Origin: Litoreibacter roseus
Lineage (GTDB): Bacteria; Pseudomonadota; Alphaproteobacteria; Rhodobacterales; Rhodobacteraceae
NCBI RefSeq assembly: GCF_009811795.1
Contig: NZ_BLJE01000001.1
Coordinates: 1 to 64,000 of the forward strand
DNA length: 64,000 nt
Direction: 5' to 3'
Part shown: positions 1-8,850 of the stretch, piece by piece
How positions within the stretch are numbered: the stretch's first letter is position 1
How the letters are laid out: each line of letters begins with the position of its first letter
The notes under the pieces: model-generated
Told to the model about the DNA's origin: nothing
What the model saw: only the letters and a program-made list of their open reading frames with translations
Databases searched by the model: none
Made by a program: the position numbers and the translations under genes

Positions 1-138
1 TCCGGCAAAATCATGCGCCGCATCCTGCGCAAAGTCGCCGAAAACGACTACAAAGCACTCGGAGACACATCAACGCTCGCTGACCCAGACGTCGTCGACG
101 ACCTCATCAATAACAGAATGAATAGGGGGAGGTCATGA
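1..138 (+). CDS. acs: acetyl-CoA synthetase, C-terminal end (partial)
   Basis: Only the last 45 codons are present; the gene begins before the window. The reading begins [16 protein letters not shown], the signature C-terminus of AMP-forming acetyl-CoA synthetase. The Lys of SGK is the residue that in characterised Acs enzymes contacts the acyl-adenylate and is switched off by acetylation (family knowledge). Acs makes acetyl-CoA from acetate, ATP and CoA in the cytoplasm. Its TGA stop overlaps the adenylate kinase start (ATGA at 135-138), so the two are probably translationally coupled; AMP produced by Acs is a substrate of that kinase. The neighbouring symporter genes fit an acetate-uptake operon. 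Confidence 0.9.
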   Translation, partial: SGKIMRRILRKVAENDYKALGDTSTLADPDVVDDLINNRMNRGRS

Positions 139-824
139 TGGATGGCAGCAAAGGGCCAAAGCGCCCCCCCGTTCTGATCCTGCTCGGACCACCGGGTGCT
201 GGAAAAGGTACCCAGGCGCGCATGCTCAGCGAGCGGTTCGGGTTTATTCAGCTCTCGACCGGCGATCTGCTGCGGGCTGCGGTTGTTGCAGGCACCGACG
301 CGGGCAAGAGGGCCAAATCCGTTATGGAGGCTGGTGGGCTTGTCAGTGATAACATCGTTCTGGCGATCCTCGCCGATCGTCTGGCAGAGCCTGACTGCGC
401 AAATGGTGTGATCTTGGACGGCGTGCCCCGCACCACCGCGCAGGCAAAGGCTCTGGACACACTGCTGGCAAACGCCGGTCAGAGCATTGACGCTGCCCTC
501 GCCCTTGAAGTGGACGATGTGGAGATGGTCGTTCGCATCGCCGGGCGGTTTACCTGTGGCGCATGCGGCGAAGGATATCACGACAGCTTCAAGGCACCCA
601 AGGTCGAGGGTGTCTGCGATTGTTGCGGCGCGCAAGACATGAAGCGCCGTGCCGATGACAAGGCAGAAACCGTGATGGCCCGCCTTGATGCATATCATGC
701 AGAAACGGCGCCGCTCATTTCATATTACGAGCAGCGCGGCGTTCTTTGGCGCATTCGGGCAATGGGAGATATCGACGAGATTGCTGCGAAGATCACCGGC
801 GTCGTTGCAGCAATAACAGCTTAA
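135..824 (+). CDS. adk: adenylate kinase
   Basis: A 229-residue nucleoside monophosphate kinase, ATP + AMP to 2 ADP. The P-loop [10 protein letters not shown] is at residues 18-27, followed by the AMP-binding stretch [11 protein letters not shown]. The LID is the long, zinc-type version with Cys141, Cys144, Cys161 and Cys164. The start overlaps the acs stop by four bases; a second ATG directly follows (138) and either may be used. Placement right after acs suggests it recycles the AMP released by acetate activation. It may be an additional copy, since the main adk of alphaproteobacteria normally sits in the ribosomal protein cluster; that cannot be checked here. Confidence 0.93.
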   Translation: MMDGSKGPKRPPVLILLGPPGAGKGTQARMLSERFGFIQLSTGDLLRAAVVAGTDAGKRAKSVMEAGGLVSDNIVLAILADRLAEPDCANGVILDGVPRTTAQAKALDTLLANAGQSIDAALALEVDDVEMVVRIAGRFTCGACGEGYHDSFKAPKVEGVCDCCGAQDMKRRADDKAETVMARLDAYHAETAPLISYYEQRGVLWRIRAMGDIDEIAAKITGVVAAITA

Positions 825-884
825 AAAAGACCGGGCGCGGCGTGTTCGGCGCGTTCAATAAACCACACAAGGAGGAGCGCCAAA

Positions 885-1169
885 ATGGCGGATCAAACCA
901 CACAACATGAAAAGGCGGCGGAGGGCGACAGTGCCTACTGGTCGGCCAATCTCCGCATCATTGTCATCAGTCTCATCATCTGGGCGCTTGTCTCGTTCGG
1001 GTTTGGCATTCTGCTTCGCCCGCTTCTGAGCGGCATTAGCGTTGGTGGCACTGATCTGGGCTTCTGGTTTGCCCAGCAGGGTTCGATCATCGTATTTCTG
1101 GCGCTGATCTTCTTCTACGCGTGGCGCATGAACCGTCTCGACCGTGAATACGGCGTGGACGAGGAGTAA
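885..1169 (+). CDS. DUF4212 small subunit of sodium/solute symporter
   Basis: A 94-residue membrane protein with two hydrophobic segments, roughly residues 24-48 and 60-82, and a charged end. It matches the DUF4212 family, which is encoded immediately before VC_2705-type symporters and is regarded as their small subunit. A clear Shine-Dalgarno sequence GGAGGAG lies at 871-877 before the ATG. Only 6 bp separate it from the large subunit gene. Confidence 0.88.
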   Translation: MADQTTQHEKAAEGDSAYWSANLRIIVISLIIWALVSFGFGILLRPLLSGISVGGTDLGFWFAQQGSIIVFLALIFFYAWRMNRLDREYGVDEE

Positions 1170-1175
1170 GAGAAC

Positions 1176-2975
1176 ATGGATCAGTTTACGCTTAACCTTC
1201 TTTTCGTGGGCGCAAGTTTTGCGCTTTATATCGGAATTGCGGTCTGGGCACGTGCCGGCTCAACATCCGAGTTCTATGCCGCTGGTCGCGGCGTTCACCC
1301 AGTCACCAATGGCATGGCGACCGCTGCTGACTGGATGTCCGCCGCGTCATTCATCTCGATGGCAGGTCTGATTGCCTTTACGGGCTACGATAACTCGTCT
1401 TTCCTCATGGGCTGGACTGGGGGCTATGTCTTGCTGGCGCTGTTGCTTGCGCCGTACCTGCGGAAGTTCGGTAAGTTCACGGTGTCCGAGTTCATCGGGG
1501 ACCGGTTCTATTCGCCGACCGCGCGGCTTGTGGCAGTGATTTGTCTGATCGTGGCATCCGTGACGTATGTGATCGGTCAGATGACTGGCGTTGGAGTTGC
1601 ATTCGGGCGCTTTCTTGAGATCTCAAATACGGCCGGGCTGCTGATCGGCGCATGTGTTGTTTTTGCCTATGCAGTGTTCGGCGGCATGAAGGGTGTGACC
1701 TACACGCAGGTGGCCCAGTACGTCGTGTTGATCATGGCCTATACAATCCCGGCTATCTTCATCTCACTACAGCTAACAGGCACACCGATCCCTGCGTTGG
1801 GACTGTTCGGTGAATATACGCCAGGTGGGGAAAGCTCCGGGGTTTATCTGCTGACCAAGCTTGATCAGGTTGTGACCGATTTGGGATTTGCCAGCTACAC
1901 CGAAGCGCACAAAGACAATCTGAATATGGTGCTCTTCACCCTGTCTCTGATGATCGGGACGGCGGGTCTGCCCCACGTCATCATGCGCTTCTTTACCGTT
2001 CCTAAGGTATCTGACGCCCGGTGGTCTGCCGGTTGGGCGCTGGTCTTCATTGCGTTGCTCTACCTGACAGCGCCAGCGGTTGGTGCGATGGCACGGTTGA
2101 ACATCACAGAACTTATGTGGCCTGAGGGCACAGCAGGTGAAGCGGTGTCTGTCGAAACCATCGAGTCCGATCCGCAGTATGATTGGATGCTGACATGGCA
2201 GAAAACCGGTCTTCTCGATTGGGAAGACAAGAACGGGGATGGCCGCATCCAGTACTACAATGACAGTTCTGACACGATCGCAGACCGTGCGGCTGCTGCA
2301 GGCTGGCAAGGCAATGAGCTGACCAACTTCAACCGTGATATTCTGGTGCTCGCAAATCCGGAGATCGCAAACCTTCCGGGGTGGGTCATCGGTCTTGTCG
2401 CAGCGGGCGGCCTTGCGGCGGCTCTGTCGACGGCGGCGGGTTTGCTCTTGGCTATCTCATCTGCGGTAAGCCACGATCTGGTGAAAGGCGCAATCAATCC
2501 CAATATCTCGGAGAAGGGTGAGCTTCTGTCCGCCCGGATCGCGATGGCGGTGGCGATCGCAGTGGCGACTTGGTTGGGTCTCAATCCTCCAGGATTTGCG
2601 GCGCAAACCGTGGCGTTGGCCTTTGGTTTGGCTGCGGCATCGATCTTCCCTGCACTGATGATGGGCATTTTCTCCAAGCGCGTGAACAATGTTGGCGCTG
2701 TTTCGGGGATGCTGGCCGGTCTGATCTTCACCTTGCTCTACATCTTCCTGCACAAGGGCTGGTTCTTCATCGCGGGCACCAACTCCTTCCCGGATACCGT
2801 TGATGGATCACTGTTCGGTATTCAGTCGACGGCAATCGGTGCGATCGGTGCGTTGATCAACTTCGGCGTGGCCTATGCTGTCTCCACGGCAACGAAGGAC
2901 ACACCGCAAGAGATCAAGGATCTGGTGGAGAGCGTGCGGTCCCCTAGGGGTGCAGGCGCCGCTGTGGATCACTGA
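1176..2975 (+). CDS. VC_2705-family sodium/solute symporter (acetate-type)
   Basis: A 599-residue polytopic transporter of the SSS family, about 13 membrane segments. The N-terminal half carries the family pattern FYAAGRGVHPVTNGMATAADW and the GAVFGG-like segment (AVFGGMKGVTYTQVAQY region) near residues 165-185. A soluble loop rich in Asp/Glu sits around residues 310-380, typical of this subfamily. The acs neighbour points to acetate or another short carboxylate as substrate, but selectivity is not visible in the sequence. The gene is followed by a hairpin terminator at 3001-3034. Confidence 0.88.
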   Translation: MDQFTLNLLFVGASFALYIGIAVWARAGSTSEFYAAGRGVHPVTNGMATAADWMSAASFISMAGLIAFTGYDNSSFLMGWTGGYVLLALLLAPYLRKFGKFTVSEFIGDRFYSPTARLVAVICLIVASVTYVIGQMTGVGVAFGRFLEISNTAGLLIGACVVFAYAVFGGMKGVTYTQVAQYVVLIMAYTIPAIFISLQLTGTPIPALGLFGEYTPGGESSGVYLLTKLDQVVTDLGFASYTEAHKDNLNMVLFTLSLMIGTAGLPHVIMRFFTVPKVSDARWSAGWALVFIALLYLTAPAVGAMARLNITELMWPEGTAGEAVSVETIESDPQYDWMLTWQKTGLLDWEDKNGDGRIQYYNDSSDTIADRAAAAGWQGNELTNFNRDILVLANPEIANLPGWVIGLVAAGGLAAALSTAAGLLLAISSAVSHDLVKGAINPNISEKGELLSARIAMAVAIAVATWLGLNPPGFAAQTVALAFGLAAASIFPALMMGIFSKRVNNVGAVSGMLAGLIFTLLYIFLHKGWFFIAGTNSFPDTVDGSLFGIQSTAIGAIGALINFGVAYAVSTATKDTPQEIKDLVESVRSPRGAGAAVDH

Positions 2976-3000
2976 TCCGTCCATGAGGACTTAGCACATA

Positions 3001-3034
3001 GCCCTATCCCGCATGTTCGTGGGGTAGGGCTTTT
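3001..3034 (+). terminator. rho-independent terminator after the symporter gene
   Basis: GCCCTATCCC (3001-3010) pairs with GGGGTAGGGC (3021-3030), with one G-U pair, and is followed by TTTT. It sits 25 bp after the symporter stop. The next gene starts at 3054, so this could also attenuate read-through into it. Confidence 0.75.
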
Positions 3035-3053
3035 CAATAGGGGCATATCTCTT

Positions 3054-4880
3054 GTGAATACGGTCGCCGCGACTTTTCTGGCAAATCTCCATCCCTATAG
3101 CGCGCTGTCCGAGGCCGCGCAGGACGATATGCTGGCCCATGTCAGATTGATGGATCTGGCCGCCGGCGAGACCGTTTATAAGCTGGGCGAACCGCTTACC
3201 GGAATCTATGTCATCGTGTCCGGAACAGTCGCAATCACCGATATCAACAATGTTCAGGTTTCCCGTCTTGAGACTGGCAATACCTTTGGCGAACGGGGAT
3301 TTCTGAAGGACGGAAGCGCCGCAACCACAGCAAAGACGGAAGACCCGACCCGGCTGATGTGCATTCCGGGGGCGTACTTCAGTCAGTTGCTTGACCAGCA
3401 CCCACCCATCAAGCGGTTCTTCAATCGTTCTGGACAGGCCGAAGATCGCGTTCAGGGTCACAAATCCGATCTGGCCACAATGCGCATTGCTGACCTCATG
3501 GCTTCAGACCCGATCACATGTTCTGGGTCCACGACCATTCTAGAGGCCGCGCAGATGATGCGGGACAACCGAATTTCCTCGCTCTGTGTGATGGAGGGCG
3601 ATGCATTGACCGGTATCGTGACGGTGCGGGATTTGACCAACAAGGCACTGGCTGAGGCGCTGCCGTCCGACACGCCTGTGTCCCAAGTGATGACGGCCGG
3701 TCCCAAGACACTGCCCCCCACAGCGATCGGCTCAGACGTTCTTCACCTCATGATGGAGCATGCCTGGGGCCATCTGCCCATTGTGGATGCAGGCAGGCTT
3801 GTTGGTATCGTCACGCAAACCGATTTGACGCGCCATCAGGCGGCAACGTCGGCAGGCGTAATCGCTGCGGCGGCCCATGCCGAGAACGCGCAGGATCTTG
3901 CACGGATCACTGCGCGAATTCCGAGGCTTCTGGTCCATCTCGTGGCCTCGGGCAATCGGCACGACATTGTCACGCGTCTGATCACTGATGTGGCGGATGT
4001 CGTCACCCGCCGTCTGCTTGCATTGGCGGAAGCGAAGTTCGGACCACCGCCAGTGCCGTATGTGTGGCTCGCCTGCGGCTCTCAAGGCAGGCAGGAACAG
4101 ACCGGCGTTTCGGATCAGGACAACTGCCTGATGATTGATGACAGCGTCGATGCTTCTGATCTGGGCTACTTTGAAGACTTCGCAACCTTCGTATCAGATG
4201 GCTTACATGCTTGTGGTTACGTGTATTGCCCTGGCGATATGATGGCCACTAACCCGCGCTGGCGGCAGCCCGTCGCCGTGTGGCGTGACTATTTCAAAAG
4301 CTGGATCGCGTCCCCAAGCAAGGAGGCGCAGATGCTCGCTTCCGTTATGTTTGATCTCAGACCTATCGGCGGGCGAGCCGAGCTTTTTGAAGGGGTGCAG
4401 ACCGAAACACTCGCAGCTGCGTCAAAGAACTCGATCTTCACAAGCCATATGGCCAGCAATGCCACGACCCACGGAACCCCGCTTGGGCTGCTCCGAGGTT
4501 TTGTCACGATCCGGTCGGGGGAGCATCGCAATACAATTGACATGAAGCACAATGGCGTGGTGCCGGTCGTCGATCTGGGTCGGATGTATGCGCTGCAGGG
4601 TAAGTTGCAGGTCGTCAACACCCGCGCGCGACTTGAGGCTGCCATGTCTGCTGGCATCGTCAGCCCTGGCGGTGGGCGGGATTTGCTTGATGCCTACGAT
4701 CTCATCGCCCAGAGTCGGCTGGAGCACCAAGCAAAGTCGATCAAAGCTGGGGCGGCGCCAGATAACTTTCTACCGCCGGCCGCGCTTTCCGATTTCGAAC
4801 GCAGCCATCTGCGTGATGCATTTGTGGTTGTGAAAACGATGCAAGCCGCTTTGATGCAGGGACGGGGTGTTCTGGGCTAA
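3054..4880 (+). CDS. cNMP-binding / CBS / DUF294 nucleotidyltransferase-like protein
   Basis: A 608-residue soluble protein with, in order, a cyclic-nucleotide-binding fold (about 10-120), a pair of CBS domains (about 145-270) and a DUF294 nucleotidyltransferase-like domain with its C-terminal partner (about 300-600). The last has the G342-S343 ... E348 ... D354-x-D356 pattern expected for a catalytic nucleotidyltransferase core. Such proteins usually accompany acs/actP-like and DnaQ-like genes and are thought to modify or sense in response to nucleotides; the target is unknown. The start is GTG, only 20 bases after the upstream hairpin's T-run, with no strong ribosome site. Confidence 0.87.
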   Translation: MNTVAATFLANLHPYSALSEAAQDDMLAHVRLMDLAAGETVYKLGEPLTGIYVIVSGTVAITDINNVQVSRLETGNTFGERGFLKDGSAATTAKTEDPTRLMCIPGAYFSQLLDQHPPIKRFFNRSGQAEDRVQGHKSDLATMRIADLMASDPITCSGSTTILEAAQMMRDNRISSLCVMEGDALTGIVTVRDLTNKALAEALPSDTPVSQVMTAGPKTLPPTAIGSDVLHLMMEHAWGHLPIVDAGRLVGIVTQTDLTRHQAATSAGVIAAAAHAENAQDLARITARIPRLLVHLVASGNRHDIVTRLITDVADVVTRRLLALAEAKFGPPPVPYVWLACGSQGRQEQTGVSDQDNCLMIDDSVDASDLGYFEDFATFVSDGLHACGYVYCPGDMMATNPRWRQPVAVWRDYFKSWIASPSKEAQMLASVMFDLRPIGGRAELFEGVQTETLAAASKNSIFTSHMASNATTHGTPLGLLRGFVTIRSGEHRNTIDMKHNGVVPVVDLGRMYALQGKLQVVNTRARLEAAMSAGIVSPGGGRDLLDAYDLIAQSRLEHQAKSIKAGAAPDNFLPPAALSDFERSHLRDAFVVVKTMQAALMQGRGVLG

Positions 4881-4904
4881 AGCATCAAAAAGGGGAGCCG
4901 AGAG

Positions 4905-5426
4905 ATGTTCTACGAATTGATCGGGGTATTCGTTGCCGGTGCCGTCGCCGCCCTTTTGTTCTGGGCGCTGAACCGGACGTTGAAAGGTATATTGCCCAGC
5001 TGGCTGATGCCGGTTTGCGCGGGCGCGGCGATGCTGGCCGCCACGATCTCAGGCGAATATGGATGGTTCTCGCGTACCACGGCCAATCTACCCGAAGGGA
5101 TCGAAGTCGCGCAAACGGTCGAGGAGACTGTTTTCTACCGGCCATGGACCTATGTCAAGCCTTTCGTGACACGGTTCGTTGCCGTGGACCGGGCCACGAT
5201 GAAGACGCATCCGGCCAGTCCGGAACAACGTATGGTCGATCTTTTGTTCTACGGACGATGGTCCCCTTTGATAAAGGCGCCCGTCTTGTTCGATTGCGCC
5301 GCCGGACGGCGCGCGGATCTGATCGACGGCGTTGAGTTTTCTTCGGATGGTCAGGTGTCTGACCCGGACTGGATCGCCGTGGGTACAACGGATCCCATCC
5401 TGCAGACTGCGTGTCGGAAGGTTTAG
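4905..5426 (+). CDS. small membrane protein of unknown function
   Basis: A 173-residue protein with two hydrophobic segments (about 3-26 and 32-52), followed by a soluble part with two Cys residues near the C-terminus. I do not recognise a named family. The ATG has a GGGGAG ribosome site at 4892-4897. It lies between the DUF294 gene and the exonuclease gene, and its stop is 2 bp before the next ATG, so it belongs to the same operon. Confidence 0.75.
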   Translation: MFYELIGVFVAGAVAALLFWALNRTLKGILPSWLMPVCAGAAMLAATISGEYGWFSRTTANLPEGIEVAQTVEETVFYRPWTYVKPFVTRFVAVDRATMKTHPASPEQRMVDLLFYGRWSPLIKAPVLFDCAAGRRADLIDGVEFSSDGQVSDPDWIAVGTTDPILQTACRKV

Positions 5427-5428
5427 AT

Positions 5429-6829
5429 ATGAATGGATTGAGCCTGAGATTAAGAGCGTTCCTTCTGTTTTGTGCGATTGCCATCGGCGGCATAGGGATA
5501 ACTCTGGTTGCACTGCTCCTTGCTTATCGGCAGCTTGGATTGCCCGATGTGTCTTCTGCATTCGTGACGGCCTTTGTCGTTGCATCTTTTGGATTCGCCT
5601 TGCTCTCGGTTGGTATCTGGCTGTGGGTTGATGACCATTGTGCAAAGCCACTTGAACGGCTGGCGGCGGATATCCGAACCCGGGCGCATAGTGGGCATAG
5701 CTCCGATCTTGATCCGAGCAGCGCGCCGCATCTCGGTGATATCGGCCCGGCTGCGGCAGCGCTATGCACCCACATGCGCGCTGCACGGGAAGAGACCGGG
5801 CGTCTTGTTACGAAGGAAACCGCGCAGCTCGTTCACGAGAAGGAGCAGTTGATCGCGATCCTGTCCGATATTCCGATCGCTGTCATGATGGTCAACGCGG
5901 CCCATCAGATCGTTCTCTATGACGGGCAGGCGGCTGAGATGATGGAACGGGAAGCGCCGGTGCGCCTCAACGCGTCCGTCTATGATTATTTCAAAGAAGG
6001 GCCCCTGAAAACCGCAGTGAAGGAGTTGCGGGCTGCGGATGCAAGTCGGATCGCTGCAGTTCTGGAAAGTAGGTCCGGCGCATCTTACAGCGGACATCTT
6101 CGCAAGACGGACTACAAGGGTGGCTATACGCTGATGCTGGAGCCGATGAGCCCAGATGCCGAGCGTCCGCTGACCTACGATTTTGCACTTTTGGAGCGGC
6201 GGACAAGCGTCAATCTGGAGGACACGCCTCTGCGGGATCTCAGCTATGTTGTGTTCGACACGGAAACCACCGGGCTTTTGCCCCATAAAGATGAGGTCGT
6301 TCAGATCGGTGCGGTGCGTGTCGTCAACGGCAAACAGGTGGTCGGAGAAAAGTTCGACTGTCTCGTAAATCCGGGCGTTCCAATTCCGAGGACGGCCAGC
6401 CGTGTCCACGGGATCACTGACAGCATGGTCGCCACGTCTCGCGATATCATCGACATTGGACGTGACTTTCACAAGTTTTCGACCGGTGCGGTCATGGTCG
6501 CGCACAACGCCCCCTTCGACATGGCGTTTCTGCACAGATACTCAAAGCAGATGGGGGTGCGGTTCGATCATCCGATCCTCGACACCGTTTTGCTGTCGGC
6601 AATTGTGTTCGGTGCATCGGCACGGCACACGTTGGATGATCTTTGCGCACGGTTTTCTATCACCATTCCACCCCATCTGCGCCACACTGCAATGGGCGAC
6701 GCTGTTGCGACAGCTGATGTCTTTACATCGATGCTTCCCATTCTCGAAGCGCGTGGTATCTCGACCTTCGGGGACGTGCTGTCAGAGATGAGAAAGCACC
6801 AGCGAATCCTCAAAGACCAAAACGAATGA
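5429..6829 (+). CDS. membrane-anchored DnaQ-like 3'-5' exonuclease with sensor-like N-terminus
   Basis: 466 residues. Two hydrophobic segments near the N-terminus (about 8-30 and 42-66) are followed by a HAMP/PAS-like region and then a DEDDh exonuclease domain from about residue 270. All catalytic residues are visible: D277 and E279 in FDTETTG, D364 in VAHNAPFD, and H419/D424 in HTAMGDA. The domain matches the epsilon/DnaQ family, but membrane anchoring and the sensor-like region argue against being the replicative proofreader. I chose ATG 5429, with GGAAGG 7 bases upstream, over an in-frame GTG at 5411 inside the previous gene. Confidence 0.87.
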   Translation: MNGLSLRLRAFLLFCAIAIGGIGITLVALLLAYRQLGLPDVSSAFVTAFVVASFGFALLSVGIWLWVDDHCAKPLERLAADIRTRAHSGHSSDLDPSSAPHLGDIGPAAAALCTHMRAAREETGRLVTKETAQLVHEKEQLIAILSDIPIAVMMVNAAHQIVLYDGQAAEMMEREAPVRLNASVYDYFKEGPLKTAVKELRAADASRIAAVLESRSGASYSGHLRKTDYKGGYTLMLEPMSPDAERPLTYDFALLERRTSVNLEDTPLRDLSYVVFDTETTGLLPHKDEVVQIGAVRVVNGKQVVGEKFDCLVNPGVPIPRTASRVHGITDSMVATSRDIIDIGRDFHKFSTGAVMVAHNAPFDMAFLHRYSKQMGVRFDHPILDTVLLSAIVFGASARHTLDDLCARFSITIPPHLRHTAMGDAVATADVFTSMLPILEARGISTFGDVLSEMRKHQRILKDQNE

Positions 6830-7184
6830 TTGTCCGAAGGGACGAAAACGGCGACTGATCGTGAGAATCTCGTTATGGTTTACGGTGAGATCTGCGCTGA
6901 AACCCGCCAAATTTTGTTTCGACTTCCAACTTTATTGTTATTTTGTTTCTCAAATCCGCGTAAATCGGCGATATTGCGCTGACCGTATCAGTTAACGAAT
7001 AAGACTTTTTTGTGTTCAGTTAACCAACTTTTAACCATTTTCCGCGTCGCCGTATCCGCATTGTCAACAATTCGTCCATATTGCGTAGATTTTTGGACGC
7101 AATTCGTAGGCAGTGTTCACATCACGAAGAAGGCCGACCTGGACGGCCGCTAGAAACATTTTGGCATTTATCGGAGACAGTCAA
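6830..7184. other. 355-bp intergenic region, AT-rich promoter region
   Basis: No credible gene is seen. The stretch is AT-rich compared with its surroundings. It contains two CAGTTAAC words at 6989-6996 and 7017-7024 and a TTAA-N7-TTAA arrangement at 7020-7034. It most likely holds the promoter of the gene at 7185. No convincing terminator for the exonuclease gene was found. Confidence 0.6.
7020..7035 (+). promoter_or_regulatory. candidate CtrA-type box
   Basis: TTAA at 7020-7023 and TTAA at 7031-7034 are separated by exactly 7 bases and followed by C, matching the CtrA consensus TTAA-N7-TTAAC of alphaproteobacteria (family knowledge). It is 150 bp upstream of the PstS-like/OmpA gene. Chance occurrence in AT-rich DNA is possible. 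Confidence 0.4.
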
Positions 7185-8768
7185 ATGAAGAGCATGACGC
7201 TCAATAAACTTCTTTCAGGCACCGCGCTTGGTTTCGCCATGCTCAGCGCTCCTGCATTTGCAGAGCCAGTGACCCTGACCACAGAAGACGGTTCCATCAC
7301 CATTTCTGGTGAAATTAAAAACTTTGACGGTACCAATTACACGATCGAAACAGTGATTGGTACGGTTATCATGTCTGCACAGACGGTCAGCTGCCAAGGT
7401 GCAGCATGCCCGGTTCTGGCGCCACAGGAATCCCAGTTTAAATTTGCAGGATCCCGCGCACTTGCCGACAGCTTGATCCCGACGCTGATCAGCGATTACA
7501 GCAAATCTATCGGCGCACAGTCCGAAAGCAGCGTGTCCTCGAACGGCAGAGCTGTTTTCTCGTTCGACACCGAACAGGCTGGCAAAGCTGAGATCGAAGT
7601 CGCTTCCACCAACTCGCGCGACGGTTTCGAGGCGCTGGTAGGGGGCGATGCAACGTTTGCTCTGGCAACACGTCCTGCACGTAACCGCGAAGTTCGCGCC
7701 GCCGCAGACGCAGGCAAAGGCGAATTGCGTACACCACAGCAAGAGCACATCGTTGCTGTTGACGGTCTTCTGCTTGTGACGCACCCGGACAACCCGGTTC
7801 GCGCCGTATCCGAAGTCAACGCGGCCCTCGCTTTTAGTGGTCGTATCGCAAACTGGTCCGAGCTCGGCGGCAACAACGCCCCGATCAACCTCTATGTGCG
7901 TGAAGCTGACAGCGGCAGCCGCGAAGTGTTCGACAACCTCGTGATGCGCCCGAACGGTCTTGCTGTTGCGGCGAATGTCACAGTGCTCGACTCTGACCAA
8001 GCTATCTCTGACGCTGTTCAGCAGGATCCAAACGGATTTGGCTTTACGAGCTTTGCGAACGTCGGTGAAGCGGCTGCGCTCGACATTCAAGGTGTTTGCG
8101 GACTTCGTACACCGGCCAGCGCGTTCACGATTAAGACGGAAGAATATCCACTGACACGTCTGATGTACATGTATCAGGCGGGTGACCGTCTGGACTACCA
8201 CGCGAAAGGCTTCCTTGATTATCTGGAAACCGATGAGGCGCAGGAAGCTGTTGCGCGTGCAGGGTTCGTGGATCAGTCGATCTCGTCCGAAACGATCAAC
8301 TCCCAAGGTATCCGGGTTGCATCCGCTGTTGTGAACAACGAGACGCCCGAGGATTTCGCCGTTATGCGCGATATGCTTGAGTTGCTCTTGTCCTCTGACC
8401 GTATGTCCACGACCTACCGTTTCGAGACCGGTTCTGCCCGTCTTGACGCGCGTGCTCAGGCCGACGTTGCGCGTCTTGCGGAGCTTTTGGAAAGTGATCG
8501 GTTCAGAAACAAAGAAATCCTCTTTGTTGGGTTCACCGACTCTGTTGGTAAGTCTGATCTGAACCAGCTTCTGTCGCTGCAGCGTGCCGAGCTTGTTCGT
8601 CGGAACGTTCTTGCTGAAAACCCAAGTCTGCGTAACTCGATCAAGACACGCGCTGTCGGTTTTGGCGAAGTTTCGCCGCTGGGTTGCAACGAAACCGATA
8701 CTGGTCGCCGCATCAACCGTCGTGTTGAAGTATGGGTCCAAGACATCGTCGCCGCCGATCAATCTTAA
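7185..8768 (+). CDS. PstS-like substrate-binding protein fused to OmpA peptidoglycan-binding domain
   Basis: 527 residues. A signal peptide (MKSMTLNKLLSGTALGFAML, cleavage after AFA) is followed by a type II periplasmic binding fold resembling PstS, including a SGSREVFDNLV phosphate-pocket-like motif. The last ~120 residues form an OmpA-type domain (RFETGSARLD, FVGFTDSVG, GRRINRRVEVWV). It should sit in the periplasm attached to peptidoglycan, so a sensory or scavenging role is likelier than feeding an ABC permease; none is encoded nearby. I preferred ATG 7185, with GGAGA upstream and a clean signal peptide, over an in-frame ATG at 7113. Confidence 0.85.
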   Translation: MKSMTLNKLLSGTALGFAMLSAPAFAEPVTLTTEDGSITISGEIKNFDGTNYTIETVIGTVIMSAQTVSCQGAACPVLAPQESQFKFAGSRALADSLIPTLISDYSKSIGAQSESSVSSNGRAVFSFDTEQAGKAEIEVASTNSRDGFEALVGGDATFALATRPARNREVRAAADAGKGELRTPQQEHIVAVDGLLLVTHPDNPVRAVSEVNAALAFSGRIANWSELGGNNAPINLYVREADSGSREVFDNLVMRPNGLAVAANVTVLDSDQAISDAVQQDPNGFGFTSFANVGEAAALDIQGVCGLRTPASAFTIKTEEYPLTRLMYMYQAGDRLDYHAKGFLDYLETDEAQEAVARAGFVDQSISSETINSQGIRVASAVVNNETPEDFAVMRDMLELLLSSDRMSTTYRFETGSARLDARAQADVARLAELLESDRFRNKEILFVGFTDSVGKSDLNQLLSLQRAELVRRNVLAENPSLRNSIKTRAVGFGEVSPLGCNETDTGRRINRRVEVWVQDIVAADQS

Positions 8769-8850
8769 TCAATGGTCAATTAAGAAACACCAAACTATCT
8801 GAGCGGACCTCATGTTCAACCTGAGCGCTCCGCCGAGAGGAGTAAGACAA

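Noticed and set aside
7215-8762. Open frame of 515 codons on the minus strand
   Set aside because: It lies opposite the PstS-like/OmpA gene, whose signal peptide and domain motifs are clear. The antisense product is Cys/Arg-rich without family features.
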